Positions 1-7,800 of a stretch of 13,711 nucleotides of DNA are shown here, piece after piece. The translations under genes were made by a program, and so were the position numbers. Where the stretch lies: contig CAZLYK010000149.1 of assembly GCA_964563495.1 (NCBI GenBank), forward strand, positions 1-13,711, in the 5' to 3' direction. The stretch's first letter is position 1, and every line of letters starts with the position of its first letter. The DNA is from CAZLYK01 sp964563495. Lineage in GTDB: Bacteria; Acidobacteriota; Blastocatellia; RBC074. The notes beneath the pieces are model-generated. The model saw only the letters and a program-made list of their open reading frames with translations. It was not told where the DNA came from and made no database searches.

Positions 1-41
1 TCTTGTCAAATCCTGCATCGATCTTGTCGATCCTGTCTATT
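1..41 (-). repeat. AGGATT-type intergenic repeat, copy A (cut by the window edge)
   Basis: Read on the minus strand it begins AATAGACAGGATCGACAAG at 41 and continues to the window edge. The three units lie at 29-34, 20-25 and 9-14, spaced 9 and 11 bp. The first TAG of the head is the stop codon of the M1 aminopeptidase. Whether an inverted partner lies to the left cannot be seen. Confidence 0.85.
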
Positions 42-2700
42 GCCCGAACTTCCTGCGTATTTTGACCGTCCGCTCCAGTTCATCCGCGACTTCCAGGATC
101 TTCAGCTCCAGATCGCGGTCGATCCGATTGGCGCGCAGAAACTCTTCAACCCGGTCGAGCGATTCTTTGTCCCGCTGCCCGCCGATAAAAGCGTTGAGCC
201 ATGCCAGGACAAAAAAGATCTTGCGCTCGCGTTTGACCTGGGGGAGAGCCTCGAGCGCCGGTCTGAGAAAGGGCAGCGTCAGCGCCGCCTGGTTCAATGG
301 GTTGAATGAGCTCAGGCTGCCTTCGATCCAGTCCTCGGGGACTGAGCGGTTTTTCAAATAGTCATCGAAGTATCGGCGTTTGGTCGAGGCGTCGGCCCGC
401 GCGGCTTCGGCCAGGTAGGCCTGTTTGCGCCCGTCGTCGCTGGAATCGCGCCGGCGCTCGGCGTCGAGCAACGCTTCGGCCTCTGCGTCCGGCTGCGCGA
501 GCAGGGCGGTGATGATCCTCCACCGGTCGAGCTGTTTGATCTCCACGCCGGGCGCGGCGACGCTGCCCGAGAGAATATCTTTGAGCTGCTGGCGGGCCCG
601 GGCCGTGGTCGCGATCGAGCGGAAGGCCCTGAAATAGGTGATCCGCATCCCGGCCTCGCCGGCCTTCATGAGCCGCTCAAAACAGAGGGCTTCGAGCTGA
701 GGCGCGATCGATTCCTGCTGTGTCGCCGAGAGATACCGTTGAAATGTCCGGGCCGCCCGATCGAGCAGGCTCTGCGCCAGCTCCTCATCTGTCTCGCCGG
801 GCAAAGATCCGAGCGTCAATCGAAGGTAATCGAGCGGGCTCATCTCGGCCTCGCGCACCGCGTCCCAGAGCGCGCCCCAGAGCATGGTGCGATGGAACGC
901 ATCTTTAACCCCGCCGATCCGCTCGATGACCGCCTTTCTGCTCCGCTCATCGAGCAGATAACGGCCGTAGCCGAAGTCGCCGTCATTGGCGAAGACATAA
1001 ACCGGGCACTTTCTTCCGGTGGCCTTTCTGACGATGGTTTGCCGGCCCGCCAGTCGAAACGGGATGCGAACCGGCTCGCCACTGTCGTAGACGAGCGAGA
1101 GGCGGGCGTCGATCGGCCAGACCCCGGCCTCGTTCAATACATCCTGTTGCCTGACCTCCAGACGATCGATCAGCCCGTCGCGATTACAGCTCCATTCGAC
1201 ATCGACCTGGGGCATCCCGCGCCGCTTGACCCAGGCGTCGGCCCAGGGTTCGAGTTTCAGTTCGGACGAGCTTTCAAACGCGCGAATCAGGTCGATCCAT
1301 TCGGCGTTGGCGAAGGCGTGCTCTTTGAGAAACAATCGCACGCCCTCGCGAAAATGGTCTTCGCCGATGACGAATGTCAGGGCCCGGAGCAAGCTCGGGG
1401 CTTTTTGATAGACGATCGCGCCGTAGGCCGACTTGGCGTCTTTCAGGTTGCGGACTTCCTGGTAGATGGGAGTCGTCCCCCTGGTCGAGTCGATGTTGTA
1501 GGCCGGCGGTTTGTGCGCCTGGTAGAACCTTTTCCAGATCGTCTGAGCGTCGTAGATTTCAGCCATGGCGTGGTAGGCCATGAAGTTTGCGAATCCCTCT
1601 TTGAGCCATAGATCGTCGAACCAGCGCATCGTGACCAGGTCGCCGAACCATTGATGCGCCAGCTCGTGCAGGACCAGCGAAGCCCTTCCCAGCTTATCGT
1701 TTCCGGTCGGTGTGGTGCGGAAGATAATCGCGTCTTCTCGCAGAAATGTGGCGCCGGCGTGCTCCATCCCGCCGTAGGCGAAGCCTGGAAGAAGGACCTG
1801 ATCATATTTCGGGAAGGGGAACGGCCGGTCGAAATATCGGACGAAATGGTTCATGCCTTCGCGGGTCAGCCGCATGACCTCCGGCCATTCCTCCTGAGCG
1901 CGGCCGAGCTTTGACTGCCGCACGAATAGCCGCACCGGCGCCGAAGCCCCCGCGCCGGCGATCTGCTTAAAGGGGCCGGCGGCAAAGGCGAAGAGATAGG
2001 TGCTGATCGGGCGCGTCTCTGAAAAATAGGTCCGCCGCGAATCCGCCTGACCGGGCGTTTCAGTTTTTGAAATATCCGAGTTGGCGATGACCGTCCAGGA
2101 TGCAGGCGCGGTCACCTCCAGACTGAAGCGCGCTTTGAGGTCCGGCTGGTCGAAGCAGGGAAAAGCCAGACTGGCGTCCATCGGCACAAAAAGCGTGTAG
2201 ATGTACTCGCTGCCGTCATCTTTATCAAGGTAGCGAATAATTGGGCGGCCGGCGGCCGCAACGCCGGTTTCAAACTTCAGCGAGACGATATTTTCGCCGC
2301 TCCTGAAATATCGCCCCGGAAAAACGATGTGCCCGTTGACCTGCCGCAGGTCGCCGGCGGGGCTGCCATTGATCACGACCTCGCTGATCGAGCCCTCGAT
2401 CAGACCTCCATTTTGATCCAGATCCCGGAAATCCAGGATGAGCTGATCGGACGGATCGTTGAGTTTCAATCGGATCTCCTCGCTGCCCTTCAACCGCGGG
2501 GCGCCGGGTGAGATCTCAAATGAGAGCTTGTAGCGCAGATCGTAGATGCGCTCGACGCGGTCGCCGGCCAACTCGCGGGAAACACCCTGGTCAGTCAGCC
2601 CGGCGGGCTTTTTATCATCGATGGCTTCAACTCGGCTCATATTGATTAACACGAAAACGAGGATTGCATAGGGTTTGAACAATTGTTTAAGTGTCATCAT
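37..2700 (-). CDS. Exported M1-family zinc aminopeptidase
   Basis: Predicted to remove N-terminal residues from peptides outside the cytoplasm. From the chosen start (887 aa), a hydrophobic signal peptide (about residues 3-26, ending near VEA) precedes an M1 N-terminal beta domain. The catalytic domain has substrate-binding motif GGMEH (310-314), zinc motif HELAH (345-349), the third ligand Glu368 exactly 18 residues later, and a probable transition-state Tyr431 in VYQK. The C-terminal roughly 300 residues look like the helical ERAP1-C-type domain. The frame stays open upstream to 2883, but that extension overlaps the neighbouring gene and lacks a signal peptide; ATG 2700 (with a second ATG at 2697) places the signal peptide at the N terminus. 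The ribosome site is weak: an AGGA from the intergenic repeat lies 12 nt upstream. The usual GxMEN motif has His instead of Asn. The TAG stop lies within an AATAGAC repeat head. Family is certain; substrate is unknown. Confidence 0.95.
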   Translation of the reverse strand: MMTLKQLFKPYAILVFVLINMSRVEAIDDKKPAGLTDQGVSRELAGDRVERIYDLRYKLSFEISPGAPRLKGSEEIRLKLNDPSDQLILDFRDLDQNGGLIEGSISEVVINGSPAGDLRQVNGHIVFPGRYFRSGENIVSLKFETGVAAAGRPIIRYLDKDDGSEYIYTLFVPMDASLAFPCFDQPDLKARFSLEVTAPASWTVIANSDISKTETPGQADSRRTYFSETRPISTYLFAFAAGPFKQIAGAGASAPVRLFVRQSKLGRAQEEWPEVMRLTREGMNHFVRYFDRPFPFPKYDQVLLPGFAYGGMEHAGATFLREDAIIFRTTPTGNDKLGRASLVLHELAHQWFGDLVTMRWFDDLWLKEGFANFMAYHAMAEIYDAQTIWKRFYQAHKPPAYNIDSTRGTTPIYQEVRNLKDAKSAYGAIVYQKAPSLLRALTFVIGEDHFREGVRLFLKEHAFANAEWIDLIRAFESSSELKLEPWADAWVKRRGMPQVDVEWSCNRDGLIDRLEVRQQDVLNEAGVWPIDARLSLVYDSGEPVRIPFRLAGRQTIVRKATGRKCPVYVFANDGDFGYGRYLLDERSRKAVIERIGGVKDAFHRTMLWGALWDAVREAEMSPLDYLRLTLGSLPGETDEELAQSLLDRAARTFQRYLSATQQESIAPQLEALCFERLMKAGEAGMRITYFRAFRSIATTARARQQLKDILSGSVAAPGVEIKQLDRWRIITALLAQPDAEAEALLDAERRRDSSDDGRKQAYLAEAARADASTKRRYFDDYLKNRSVPEDWIEGSLSSFNPLNQAALTLPFLRPALEALPQVKRERKIFFVLAWLNAFIGGQRDKESLDRVEEFLRANRIDRDLELKILEVADELERTVKIRRKFGQ

Positions 2701-2710
2701 GATCAGGTTC

Positions 2711-2743
2711 AATCCTGCAAAAATCCTGTCAATCCTGTCTATT
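2711..2743 (-). repeat. AGGATT-type intergenic repeat, copy B
   Basis: Minus-strand copy starting AATAGACAGGATTGACAGG at 2743. The three AATCCT units (as seen on the plus strand) are at 2731, 2722 and 2711, spaced 9 and 11 bp. It fills the 28-bp gap between the NHL/M23 and M1 genes. Its first 15 bases encode the last residues NRQD and the TGA stop of the NHL/M23 protein. Confidence 0.9.
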
Positions 2744-4816
2744 AAAGAACGGCAGATCGCGGCGAGCCTGATTACCGAAGAAATCCTCGGCCATGACTCT
2801 GAGAGTGTAATTCCCGGGGGCGAGTTTGGAGAGATCGAGAAAATCTTCCCTGGCGTCGCCGTGGCTGACGATATTGGTGACAATGTAGTCGAAGATGGTC
2901 ACGCCCTCATATCCCGACTGGCTGCCTTCGGCATAAGCCAGGATGACGGCTTTGGGGTCGCTCGAGAGCCGGTCGAAGACGATGTTGTAGCGCGGCGCAC
3001 CGAACTCGGTTGACCCCGGGATCTGATAACCCAGGCGATAGACGCCGAGCCTGCGATAACGCGGGTTACCATCAACCTGATCGTATGCTCGCACAACAAT
3101 CCGCAGCTTGCCGCTCAATGAGAGCGGGGCCGGATCCTTCGGGGCTTTGGCCGAATCGAAGACCATTTCGTTCTTCTGATTGAATATCGCGATATTCTCT
3201 ATGGTCGGAGCCACGCCATCGGACAATCCCGGCAGTTTGAGCGCGGCGAGCGCGTTGAATTCGAACCCGGCGGGTCCGGCGACGAGGTGGACGTGGTTCA
3301 ACCGGTTGAGTGCGCCGATCGGCTCGCCGGCCGCGATCCGCGTGCCGCGGCGCACCCGGACGCCCGAAATCTGCCCCTCCGGATCGCGGCGAAAAGTGAT
3401 CGCCCCGGCGGGGAAGTTCCCCAGAGGCTGGTCGTTCTGATCGCGTCCGATCCGCAGGTGTATGTATTCGAACAGGGGCAGCCGCAATCTTTCGCGGGTC
3501 TCCGCAGCGGCTTCGACGGCCAGTGGTTGGGTCACGCGTTCGGTTAAGACGGCGCGGACAATCTCGCCATACGCTCCGGGCACATCCAGACCGTTATGAA
3601 ACCACGCCTCGCGGTCGGGCAGGCGCTCGCCCCGGATCTCACCGAGCGTACCGGCGATATCCCTTCGAGCCTGCGGCGGATCGAAAGGCCACCGCGGTTC
3701 GACCAATGCACGCATCTGATCCGGTTGCAAAATGACCGATTGAGGGTCTGCGCGTAGGCCCAAACCCGATCCCGCCGGGACGAAAGCGCGAATCAATCCG
3801 TTTCCGCTGTCGGCAAAAGCCAGCTCTCCATCAGGCAAGAGCGCCAAGCCGGCGGGTCGATTGAGCCTGGCCGCGAACAGTTCGTCATCAGCCAGGCCAT
3901 TGGGATAGCCGCCGGCGAGAGTCCTGACCTCGGGTCGATCCGTGAATTGACAGAGCCTCACGGTCAGGCCGGCACTATCGGCGACGTAGAATGATCGTTC
4001 ATCGCGAACCGCGATCGACGTCGGCTGGTCGAACGATGCTTCGAGGGGGCGGCCATCGATCTCTTCGGCCACGCCGTTTCCGGCAATCGTCGTGACTCTT
4101 CCGTTCGGCTCGACGCGCCGTATCCGGTGGTTGCCCGTGTCGGCGACCAGGAGAGACCCGTCACCGGCGATGGCGATGCCACAAGGGGTATCGAAACGAG
4201 CATCGCTGCCGGCACCGTCCGCGAAACCCGGCTCTCTGCCGCCGGCGATCGTCCGCACCTGCCCATCGGTCGAAATTGTACGAATACGGTCGTTATAGGT
4301 GTCGGCGATAAAGATGGTTCCATCATGGCTGACGCAGAGACCGACCGGGCCATTAAATCTGGCCTGGCCGGCCGGCCCGTCCTGATCGCCACTCGCACCA
4401 TCGACACCCGCGATCACGCTTGTCTGCCTCTTCTTTAGATCGACGCGCAGAATCGTGTGCGCGCCGGTGTTGGCGACGAGCAGATGATCGTCCCCATCCA
4501 GGGCGAGAGTGGATGGCGTTTCCAGACCGTCGACGATCAACTCCTGATTGGGCGCGACCGGGTTTGAGGAATAATCGTGAACCGGGATCTTGTAGATACG
4601 CCCGGTTACACTCTCGCTGAAATAGATGTTGCCGTCTTGATCGGCGGTCAGACCGAAGGGCTCGTAGTGGTTGTTGACCGGCCTCTCGGCTCGGCCGGCC
4701 ACGGCGAGCGTGACGATTTTGGCGTAGGGTTTCGGCGGCCGCGTCCACCACCAGATCAATACCGCGAGGCCGATTAGAAACAGCAGAGCGGGGATGATGA
4801 TCACTGCCCGAGGCAT
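2729..4816 (-). CDS. Membrane-anchored NHL beta-propeller / M23 (LytM-like) peptidase-domain fusion
   Basis: Start chosen at ATG 4816 (695 aa), where GGGCGGGGAAAG directly precedes and a transmembrane anchor (residues 4-24) begins. An upstream ATG at 4903 would add 29 residues partly encoded by a repeat. Residues about 53-341 hold six NHL-type blades, recognisable as DG-x-hydrophobic-ADTGNHRIRR-like units, so an extracytoplasmic propeller is expected. Residues about 400-515 match the M23/LytM fold: HNGLD (His407, Asp411), YIHL (His453), a G-x-x-IAAGEPIG turn and HVH (His508, His510). All expected zinc and catalytic positions are present, so an active endopeptidase, possibly on peptidoglycan, is possible. 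Residues about 530-690 look like an Ig-like beta domain. The last four residues, NRQD, and the TGA stop come from the intergenic repeat. The M1 gene follows 28 bp downstream on the same strand and may be co-transcribed. The exact role is unknown. Confidence 0.85.
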   Translation of the reverse strand: MPRAVIIIPALLFLIGLAVLIWWWTRPPKPYAKIVTLAVAGRAERPVNNHYEPFGLTADQDGNIYFSESVTGRIYKIPVHDYSSNPVAPNQELIVDGLETPSTLALDGDDHLLVANTGAHTILRVDLKKRQTSVIAGVDGASGDQDGPAGQARFNGPVGLCVSHDGTIFIADTYNDRIRTISTDGQVRTIAGGREPGFADGAGSDARFDTPCGIAIAGDGSLLVADTGNHRIRRVEPNGRVTTIAGNGVAEEIDGRPLEASFDQPTSIAVRDERSFYVADSAGLTVRLCQFTDRPEVRTLAGGYPNGLADDELFAARLNRPAGLALLPDGELAFADSGNGLIRAFVPAGSGLGLRADPQSVILQPDQMRALVEPRWPFDPPQARRDIAGTLGEIRGERLPDREAWFHNGLDVPGAYGEIVRAVLTERVTQPLAVEAAAETRERLRLPLFEYIHLRIGRDQNDQPLGNFPAGAITFRRDPEGQISGVRVRRGTRIAAGEPIGALNRLNHVHLVAGPAGFEFNALAALKLPGLSDGVAPTIENIAIFNQKNEMVFDSAKAPKDPAPLSLSGKLRIVVRAYDQVDGNPRYRRLGVYRLGYQIPGSTEFGAPRYNIVFDRLSSDPKAVILAYAEGSQSGYEGVTIFDYIVTNIVSHGDAREDFLDLSKLAPGNYTLRVMAEDFFGNQARRDLPFFNRQD

Positions 4817-4861
4817 CTTTCCCCGCCCGGATTGAAAAGTCGATCTCTGGTTGCGCGAACC

Positions 4862-4913
4862 GACAGGATTTGATCTTTTCAAATCCGGATAAATCTTATT
4901 CATCCCGTCTATT
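4862..4913 (-). repeat. AGGATT-type intergenic repeat, copy C (degenerate, with hairpin)
   Basis: On the minus strand the head is AATAGACGGGATG at 4913, followed by diverged units at 4892-4897 and 4882-4887 (spacing 9 and 10 bp). An opposed fragment, GACAGGATTTGA at 4862-4873, pairs with it to form an 8-bp stem (4866-4873 with 4879-4886). It lies in the 5' region of the NHL/M23 gene and contains an alternative in-frame ATG at 4903. Confidence 0.65.
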
Positions 4914-4920
4914 AATCTTG

Positions 4921-4949
4921 TTGACCAGTTGAGCTGCCGCGCCTACACT
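4921..4949 (+). promoter_or_regulatory. Candidate sigma-70-type promoter for the 81-aa gene
   Basis: TTGACC (4921-4926) and TACACT (4944-4949) are separated by 17 bp, close to the TTGACA/TATAAT consensus. Transcription would begin near 4956, giving a leader of about 78 nt before ATG 5034. It sits just beyond the head of repeat copy C. Sequence match only. Confidence 0.4.
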
Positions 4950-5022
4950 TTATTAGTGCAATCGGCGAACGGATTCCCGACCACGCCGGGCGCCTGTTGC
5001 ACGGAAAGAATTTACCCAGGAA

Positions 5023-5028
5023 AGAGGA
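5023..5028 (+). promoter_or_regulatory. Ribosome binding site deciding the 81-aa gene start
   Basis: AGAGGA ends 5 nt before ATG 5034, which favours this start over the upstream ATG at 4929. Confidence 0.7.
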
Positions 5029-5033
5029 ATAAT

Positions 5034-5279
5034 ATGGCCAGAGGTTGGGAAAGCAAAGCAGTCGAGGAACAAGTCGAAGAGGCGGTGCGCGCCGAGAGCG
5101 CGCCCGCCAAAACGAATCCACTCCCTGAATATGATGAACTGACTTACAAACGCGAGGGATTGCGACTCATCCGCTCCAGCGTCATGGAGCAATTAGAGCG
5201 AGCGCGCTCCGTCGCACAGCGACAAATGCTCCACGAAACGCTGCGCGCGATCGATCAGGAGATCTCCGCTCTTAATTGA
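5034..5279 (+). CDS. Small charged hypothetical protein (81 aa)
   Basis: No function is recognised. ATG 5034 is chosen because AGAGGA lies 5 nt upstream; the longer reading frame from 4929 has an atypical N terminus and would start inside the putative promoter. The protein begins MARGWESKAVEEQ, has no signal peptide or membrane segment, and is rich in Glu, Arg and Ala. Residues about 38-81 form a probable amphipathic helix with heptad-like Leu/Ile/Met positions, suggesting a soluble helical or coiled-coil protein that may oligomerise. It is transcribed divergently from the NHL/M23 gene and lies 50 bp before the YihY-type gene. I have the impression that proteins with this N terminus recur in Acidobacteria, but I cannot check this here. 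The good ribosome site and candidate promoter support it being a real gene. Confidence 0.75.
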   Translation: MARGWESKAVEEQVEEAVRAESAPAKTNPLPEYDELTYKREGLRLIRSSVMEQLERARSVAQRQMLHETLRAIDQEISALN

Positions 5280-5303
5280 AGCCGGATCTCTTCTTCTAAA
5301 TTC

Positions 5304-5317
5304 TGATCCTGTCTATT
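5304..5317 (-). repeat. AGGATT-type intergenic repeat, copy D (head and first unit only)
   Basis: Minus-strand AATAGACAGGATCA starting at 5317, identical to the repeat head plus its first unit. The second and third units are not recognisable. It lies between the 81-aa gene and the YihY-type gene, in antisense orientation to both. Confidence 0.6.
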
Positions 5318-5329
5318 CCCCGGATAGAG

Positions 5330-6301
5330 ATGGTTATGCCCGAAACCTCCAGGATTGCCTCGTCAACGACCACGCCAATCGAAGCAGCCCCGGCCACGCG
5401 CGGGCTGAAATTTTACCTCCGCGGCGGTTGGGTCTTCTTTAAAAAAATGTGGCCGGCGATCTACGATCTGACGACGACCGAAACGTACGTCAACGCCTCG
5501 GCCATTGCATTCAATATCCTGCTCTCTTTCTTCTCATTTATTGTGCTCGTAGGGAGCTTTTTGATCAATGTGCTGCACTGGCAACGGGGATACCAGACCC
5601 TCTACCGGCTGTTGCGGTCCCTGGTGCCGAAAGAATCGGGGCAGATTTTCTGGAGCCTGGACAACGTCACGCAAGGGCCGGGTGGCAAAGCTACGCTGGT
5701 CTCATTCGCGCTGCTGATCTTCTCCAGCTCGGGGATTTTTCAGCCATTGGAGATGGCGCTCAACCGGGCGTGGGGTTTTAAAGAGCGGGGAATCGTCAAG
5801 CAGTATGCGGTCTATCTGCTGCTGGTCGTTGCCTGCGGGCTGATCATGCTGCTTCCGGTCGGGCTCGGCAGCTTTTATGACCTGCTCCTCGAGCTGATTT
5901 TTGGCGACTCGCCGACACGCGACACGATCTTTAAATTTATCGGTCCGGTCATCTCGTTGCCATTCATCGTCCTGCTCTTTTTCGTGATCTATTATGTTGT
6001 CCCGCACGGGAAGGTCCAGGCCGGGCAGGTCTTCTTCACCTCGGTCGCCATGGCGCTGCTCTGGATAATCGGCATGGTCGCCTTTCGTTTGGCGCTGCCG
6101 CTCTTCGATTTTGTCGAGAGCTACCGGCAGTTGGCCTCGATCATGTCGCTCGTGACCTGGATCTTCATCACCTCGTTTATTCTGATCCTCGGAGCCAATC
6201 TCTCGGTCAGGGAAGTGCTGCCGCGGGCGTGGACCGGGATCTTGCCGTTTCGCCTGAGCCTGAGCCGAAAAAGCGATAGCCGGCCGGAAGAAGCGAGCTG
6301 A
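5330..6301 (+). CDS. YihY/BrkB-family integral membrane protein
   Basis: A 323-residue polytopic inner-membrane protein of the YihY/BrkB family (formerly annotated as ribonuclease BN), whose molecular function is not settled. After about 35 hydrophilic residues, family hallmarks appear in order: ASAIAFNILLSFF (56-68), LEMALNRAWGF (140-150), YYVVPHGKV (221-229), and a C-terminal YRQLASIMSLVTWIFI segment followed by LGANLS (265-292). Roughly six transmembrane stretches are visible (about 58-82, 121-140, 157-182, 203-225, 233-257 and 268-292). Length is typical. ATG 5330 is used; ATG 5336 is an equally plausible start because the ribosome site (GATAGAG) is weak. The tail is hydrophilic and contains several Arg and Lys residues. 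A short copy of the AGGATT repeat lies upstream at 5304-5317. No functional link to the neighbours is evident. Confidence 0.92.
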   Translation: MVMPETSRIASSTTTPIEAAPATRGLKFYLRGGWVFFKKMWPAIYDLTTTETYVNASAIAFNILLSFFSFIVLVGSFLINVLHWQRGYQTLYRLLRSLVPKESGQIFWSLDNVTQGPGGKATLVSFALLIFSSSGIFQPLEMALNRAWGFKERGIVKQYAVYLLLVVACGLIMLLPVGLGSFYDLLLELIFGDSPTRDTIFKFIGPVISLPFIVLLFFVIYYVVPHGKVQAGQVFFTSVAMALLWIIGMVAFRLALPLFDFVESYRQLASIMSLVTWIFITSFILILGANLSVREVLPRAWTGILPFRLSLSRKSDSRPEEAS

Positions 6302-6378
6302 AACTGCAAGAACTCACGAGGGCGGCGTTGATCGTACGTTAATTTTCGCCGGGCGGTGGTTTAGACCCCGCTTTGAGT

Positions 6379-6384
6379 TATAAT
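6379..6384 (+). promoter_or_regulatory. Candidate -10 box upstream of the VWA/MBL gene pair
   Basis: A perfect TATAAT in the 212-bp gap before the VWA gene. The best-placed -35 (TGGTTT at 6357-6362, 16-bp spacer) is poor. If used, the leader would be about 120 nt and would include the imperfect direct repeat at 6429-6500. Confidence 0.35.
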
Positions 6385-6428
6385 ACCGGTGCGGTTACCC
6401 CTTTCCGCTCTGACAATTTATTACCCGA

Positions 6429-6500
6429 GCCGGGTTGTGGCTCGATTGCGCGGTTTGCGAGACCCGCGACGATCCAGGCCGGGGTGTAGCTCGATTAGCG
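6429..6500 (+). repeat. Imperfect direct repeat upstream of the VWA gene
   Basis: GCCGGGTTGTGGCTCGATTG (from 6429) recurs as GCCGGGGTGTAGCTCGATTA (from 6478), followed by GCG in both, 49 bp apart. Over about 22 positions there are two substitutions and one indel. The second copy ends just before the ribosome site. It may be a regulatory pair or a small local duplication. Confidence 0.5.
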
Positions 6501-6507
6501 AAAGGTG
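6501..6507 (+). promoter_or_regulatory. Ribosome binding site deciding the VWA gene start
   Basis: AAAGGTG lies 6 nt before ATG 6514. The alternative GTG start at 6505 falls inside it, so ATG 6514 is preferred. Confidence 0.6.
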
Positions 6508-6513
6508 AAACCG

Positions 6514-7797
6514 ATGAAAAGCTCCTTGTGGTTGCGTTATTGCCTGGCCCTTATTTTGCTGGCGGGGATGCTGGCGGTTGCCTCAGCGCAATCGGGCCGC
6601 AAACGGCAAGTCAACCCTCCGCCCAACCAGACCGAAAGCGAGACGCAAAAGCCGCAATCAGATCAAACATCACGCCAGAGGCCGTCGGCCGACAAGCCGG
6701 TGGTCGACAACTCGCCGGTCACGGTCGGCGATGATGGGACGATCAAACTGGACACCACGCTCGTTACGATCCCGGTCAGCGTGACGGATCGCAACGGCAA
6801 ATTCGCGCCCTTCCTGACCAAGCGGGACTTTCAGATTTATGAGGATGGGGTCGAACAGCAGATCGAAAGTTTTGAATCGGTAGAGACGCCGTTCAACGTC
6901 GTTCTCATGCTCGACACTTCGAACAGCACACGATTCAGGCTCGAGGATATTCAGGAAGCCGCCGTCTCATTTATCAATGAGCTGCGTCCGGATGACCGGG
7001 TCATGGTCGTTTCATTCGACAGCAATTATCGAATCGAATGCGACTTTACCAGTGAGCGTTATGTGCTGCGACGAGCGATCTATCAGACGCGCACCGGCGG
7101 CAGCACCAAGCTCTATGAGACGATGGAATTTGTCGTCGGGCAGCTCGACCGGATCGATGGGCGCAAAGCCATCGTCCTCTTCACCGATGGAGTAGATACT
7201 TCGAGCCGCCGCGCAACCGCGAGAAGCACACTCGAGCAGGTCGAAGAATCCGGCGCGCTGGTCTATCCGATCAGCTACGATACGGAAGAGTATGGCGGGG
7301 GCGGAGGTGTGATCATCGGGAATCCCCGCGGCACGCCGCCGATCATCAACTATCCCTGGCCGTTCCCGCTTCCGCGCAACCCCAGGCGCCCGCGCTGGCC
7401 ATTCGACCGGTTTGTCAACTTCCAATTTCCCGGCCAGTACCCGCAAGGCAGGGTTCCGGGAGGGGGAAGAGGCGATTACCAGAAAGCCGCACAGTACCTG
7501 CAGGAACTGGCTGATCGCAGCGGCGGAAGGCTCTATCGGGCCGAGAATCTGGGTAACGTCTCGCAAGCCTTCTCGATGATCGCGGAAGAGCTGCGCCATC
7601 AGTATGCGCTCAGCTACTACCCGGGCAACACCGCGAAAGACGGGACATATCGTAAGATCAGGGTGCGCGTCAACCAGGCCGGCATGGTCGTCCGCGCGCG
7701 CGAGGGCTATCGCGCCGCGGGCGAGACTCACGCTTCGAGCGATGACAAAGATGATGGCCGCCCGGTGCTCAAACGCAAACAACTGGCGGAAAATTGA
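6514..7797 (+). CDS. Exported VWA-domain protein, VWFA-related Acidobacterial type
   Basis: A 427-residue exported protein. ATG 6514 is preferred because AAAGGTG lies 6 nt upstream; an in-frame GTG at 6505 overlaps that ribosome site. A signal peptide (about 1-26, ending ASA-Q) is followed by a Gln/Pro/Ser-rich linker. Next comes the conserved N-terminal module (about 75-125, with TTLVTIPVSVTDRNG and DFQIYEDG). The VWA core has a complete MIDAS site: DTSNS (134-138), Thr198 in GSTKLYE, and TDGVD (224-228), so it should bind a divalent metal and a protein ligand. A Gly/Pro/aromatic-rich stretch (about 260-322) interrupts the end of the core, followed by a conserved C-terminal strand region (about 360-405, YALSYYPGN and VRAREGYRA). 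The architecture is characteristic of Acidobacteria; the ligand is unknown. The stop is 3 nt before the next start, so the two are probably translated together. Confidence 0.93.
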   Translation: MKSSLWLRYCLALILLAGMLAVASAQSGRKRQVNPPPNQTESETQKPQSDQTSRQRPSADKPVVDNSPVTVGDDGTIKLDTTLVTIPVSVTDRNGKFAPFLTKRDFQIYEDGVEQQIESFESVETPFNVVLMLDTSNSTRFRLEDIQEAAVSFINELRPDDRVMVVSFDSNYRIECDFTSERYVLRRAIYQTRTGGSTKLYETMEFVVGQLDRIDGRKAIVLFTDGVDTSSRRATARSTLEQVEESGALVYPISYDTEEYGGGGGVIIGNPRGTPPIINYPWPFPLPRNPRRPRWPFDRFVNFQFPGQYPQGRVPGGGRGDYQKAAQYLQELADRSGGRLYRAENLGNVSQAFSMIAEELRHQYALSYYPGNTAKDGTYRKIRVRVNQAGMVVRAREGYRAAGETHASSDDKDDGRPVLKRKQLAEN

Positions 7798-7800
7798 TCA

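Noticed and set aside
739..1611. 290-codon plus-strand open frame inside the M1 gene
   Set aside because: It is antisense to a gene with clear catalytic motifs, and its translation shows no recognisable domain. Long antisense frames are common in GC-rich codon patterns.
2701..2883. Longer N-terminus for the M1 protein from the ATG at 2883
   Set aside because: It would overlap the end of the NHL/M23 gene by about 150 bp and would bury the signal peptide internally.
6478..6513. tRNA-like 5' segment (GCCGGGGTGTAGCTCGATTA)
   Set aside because: No D-stem closure, anticodon arm or T-arm follows within the needed distance; the VWA coding sequence starts instead.
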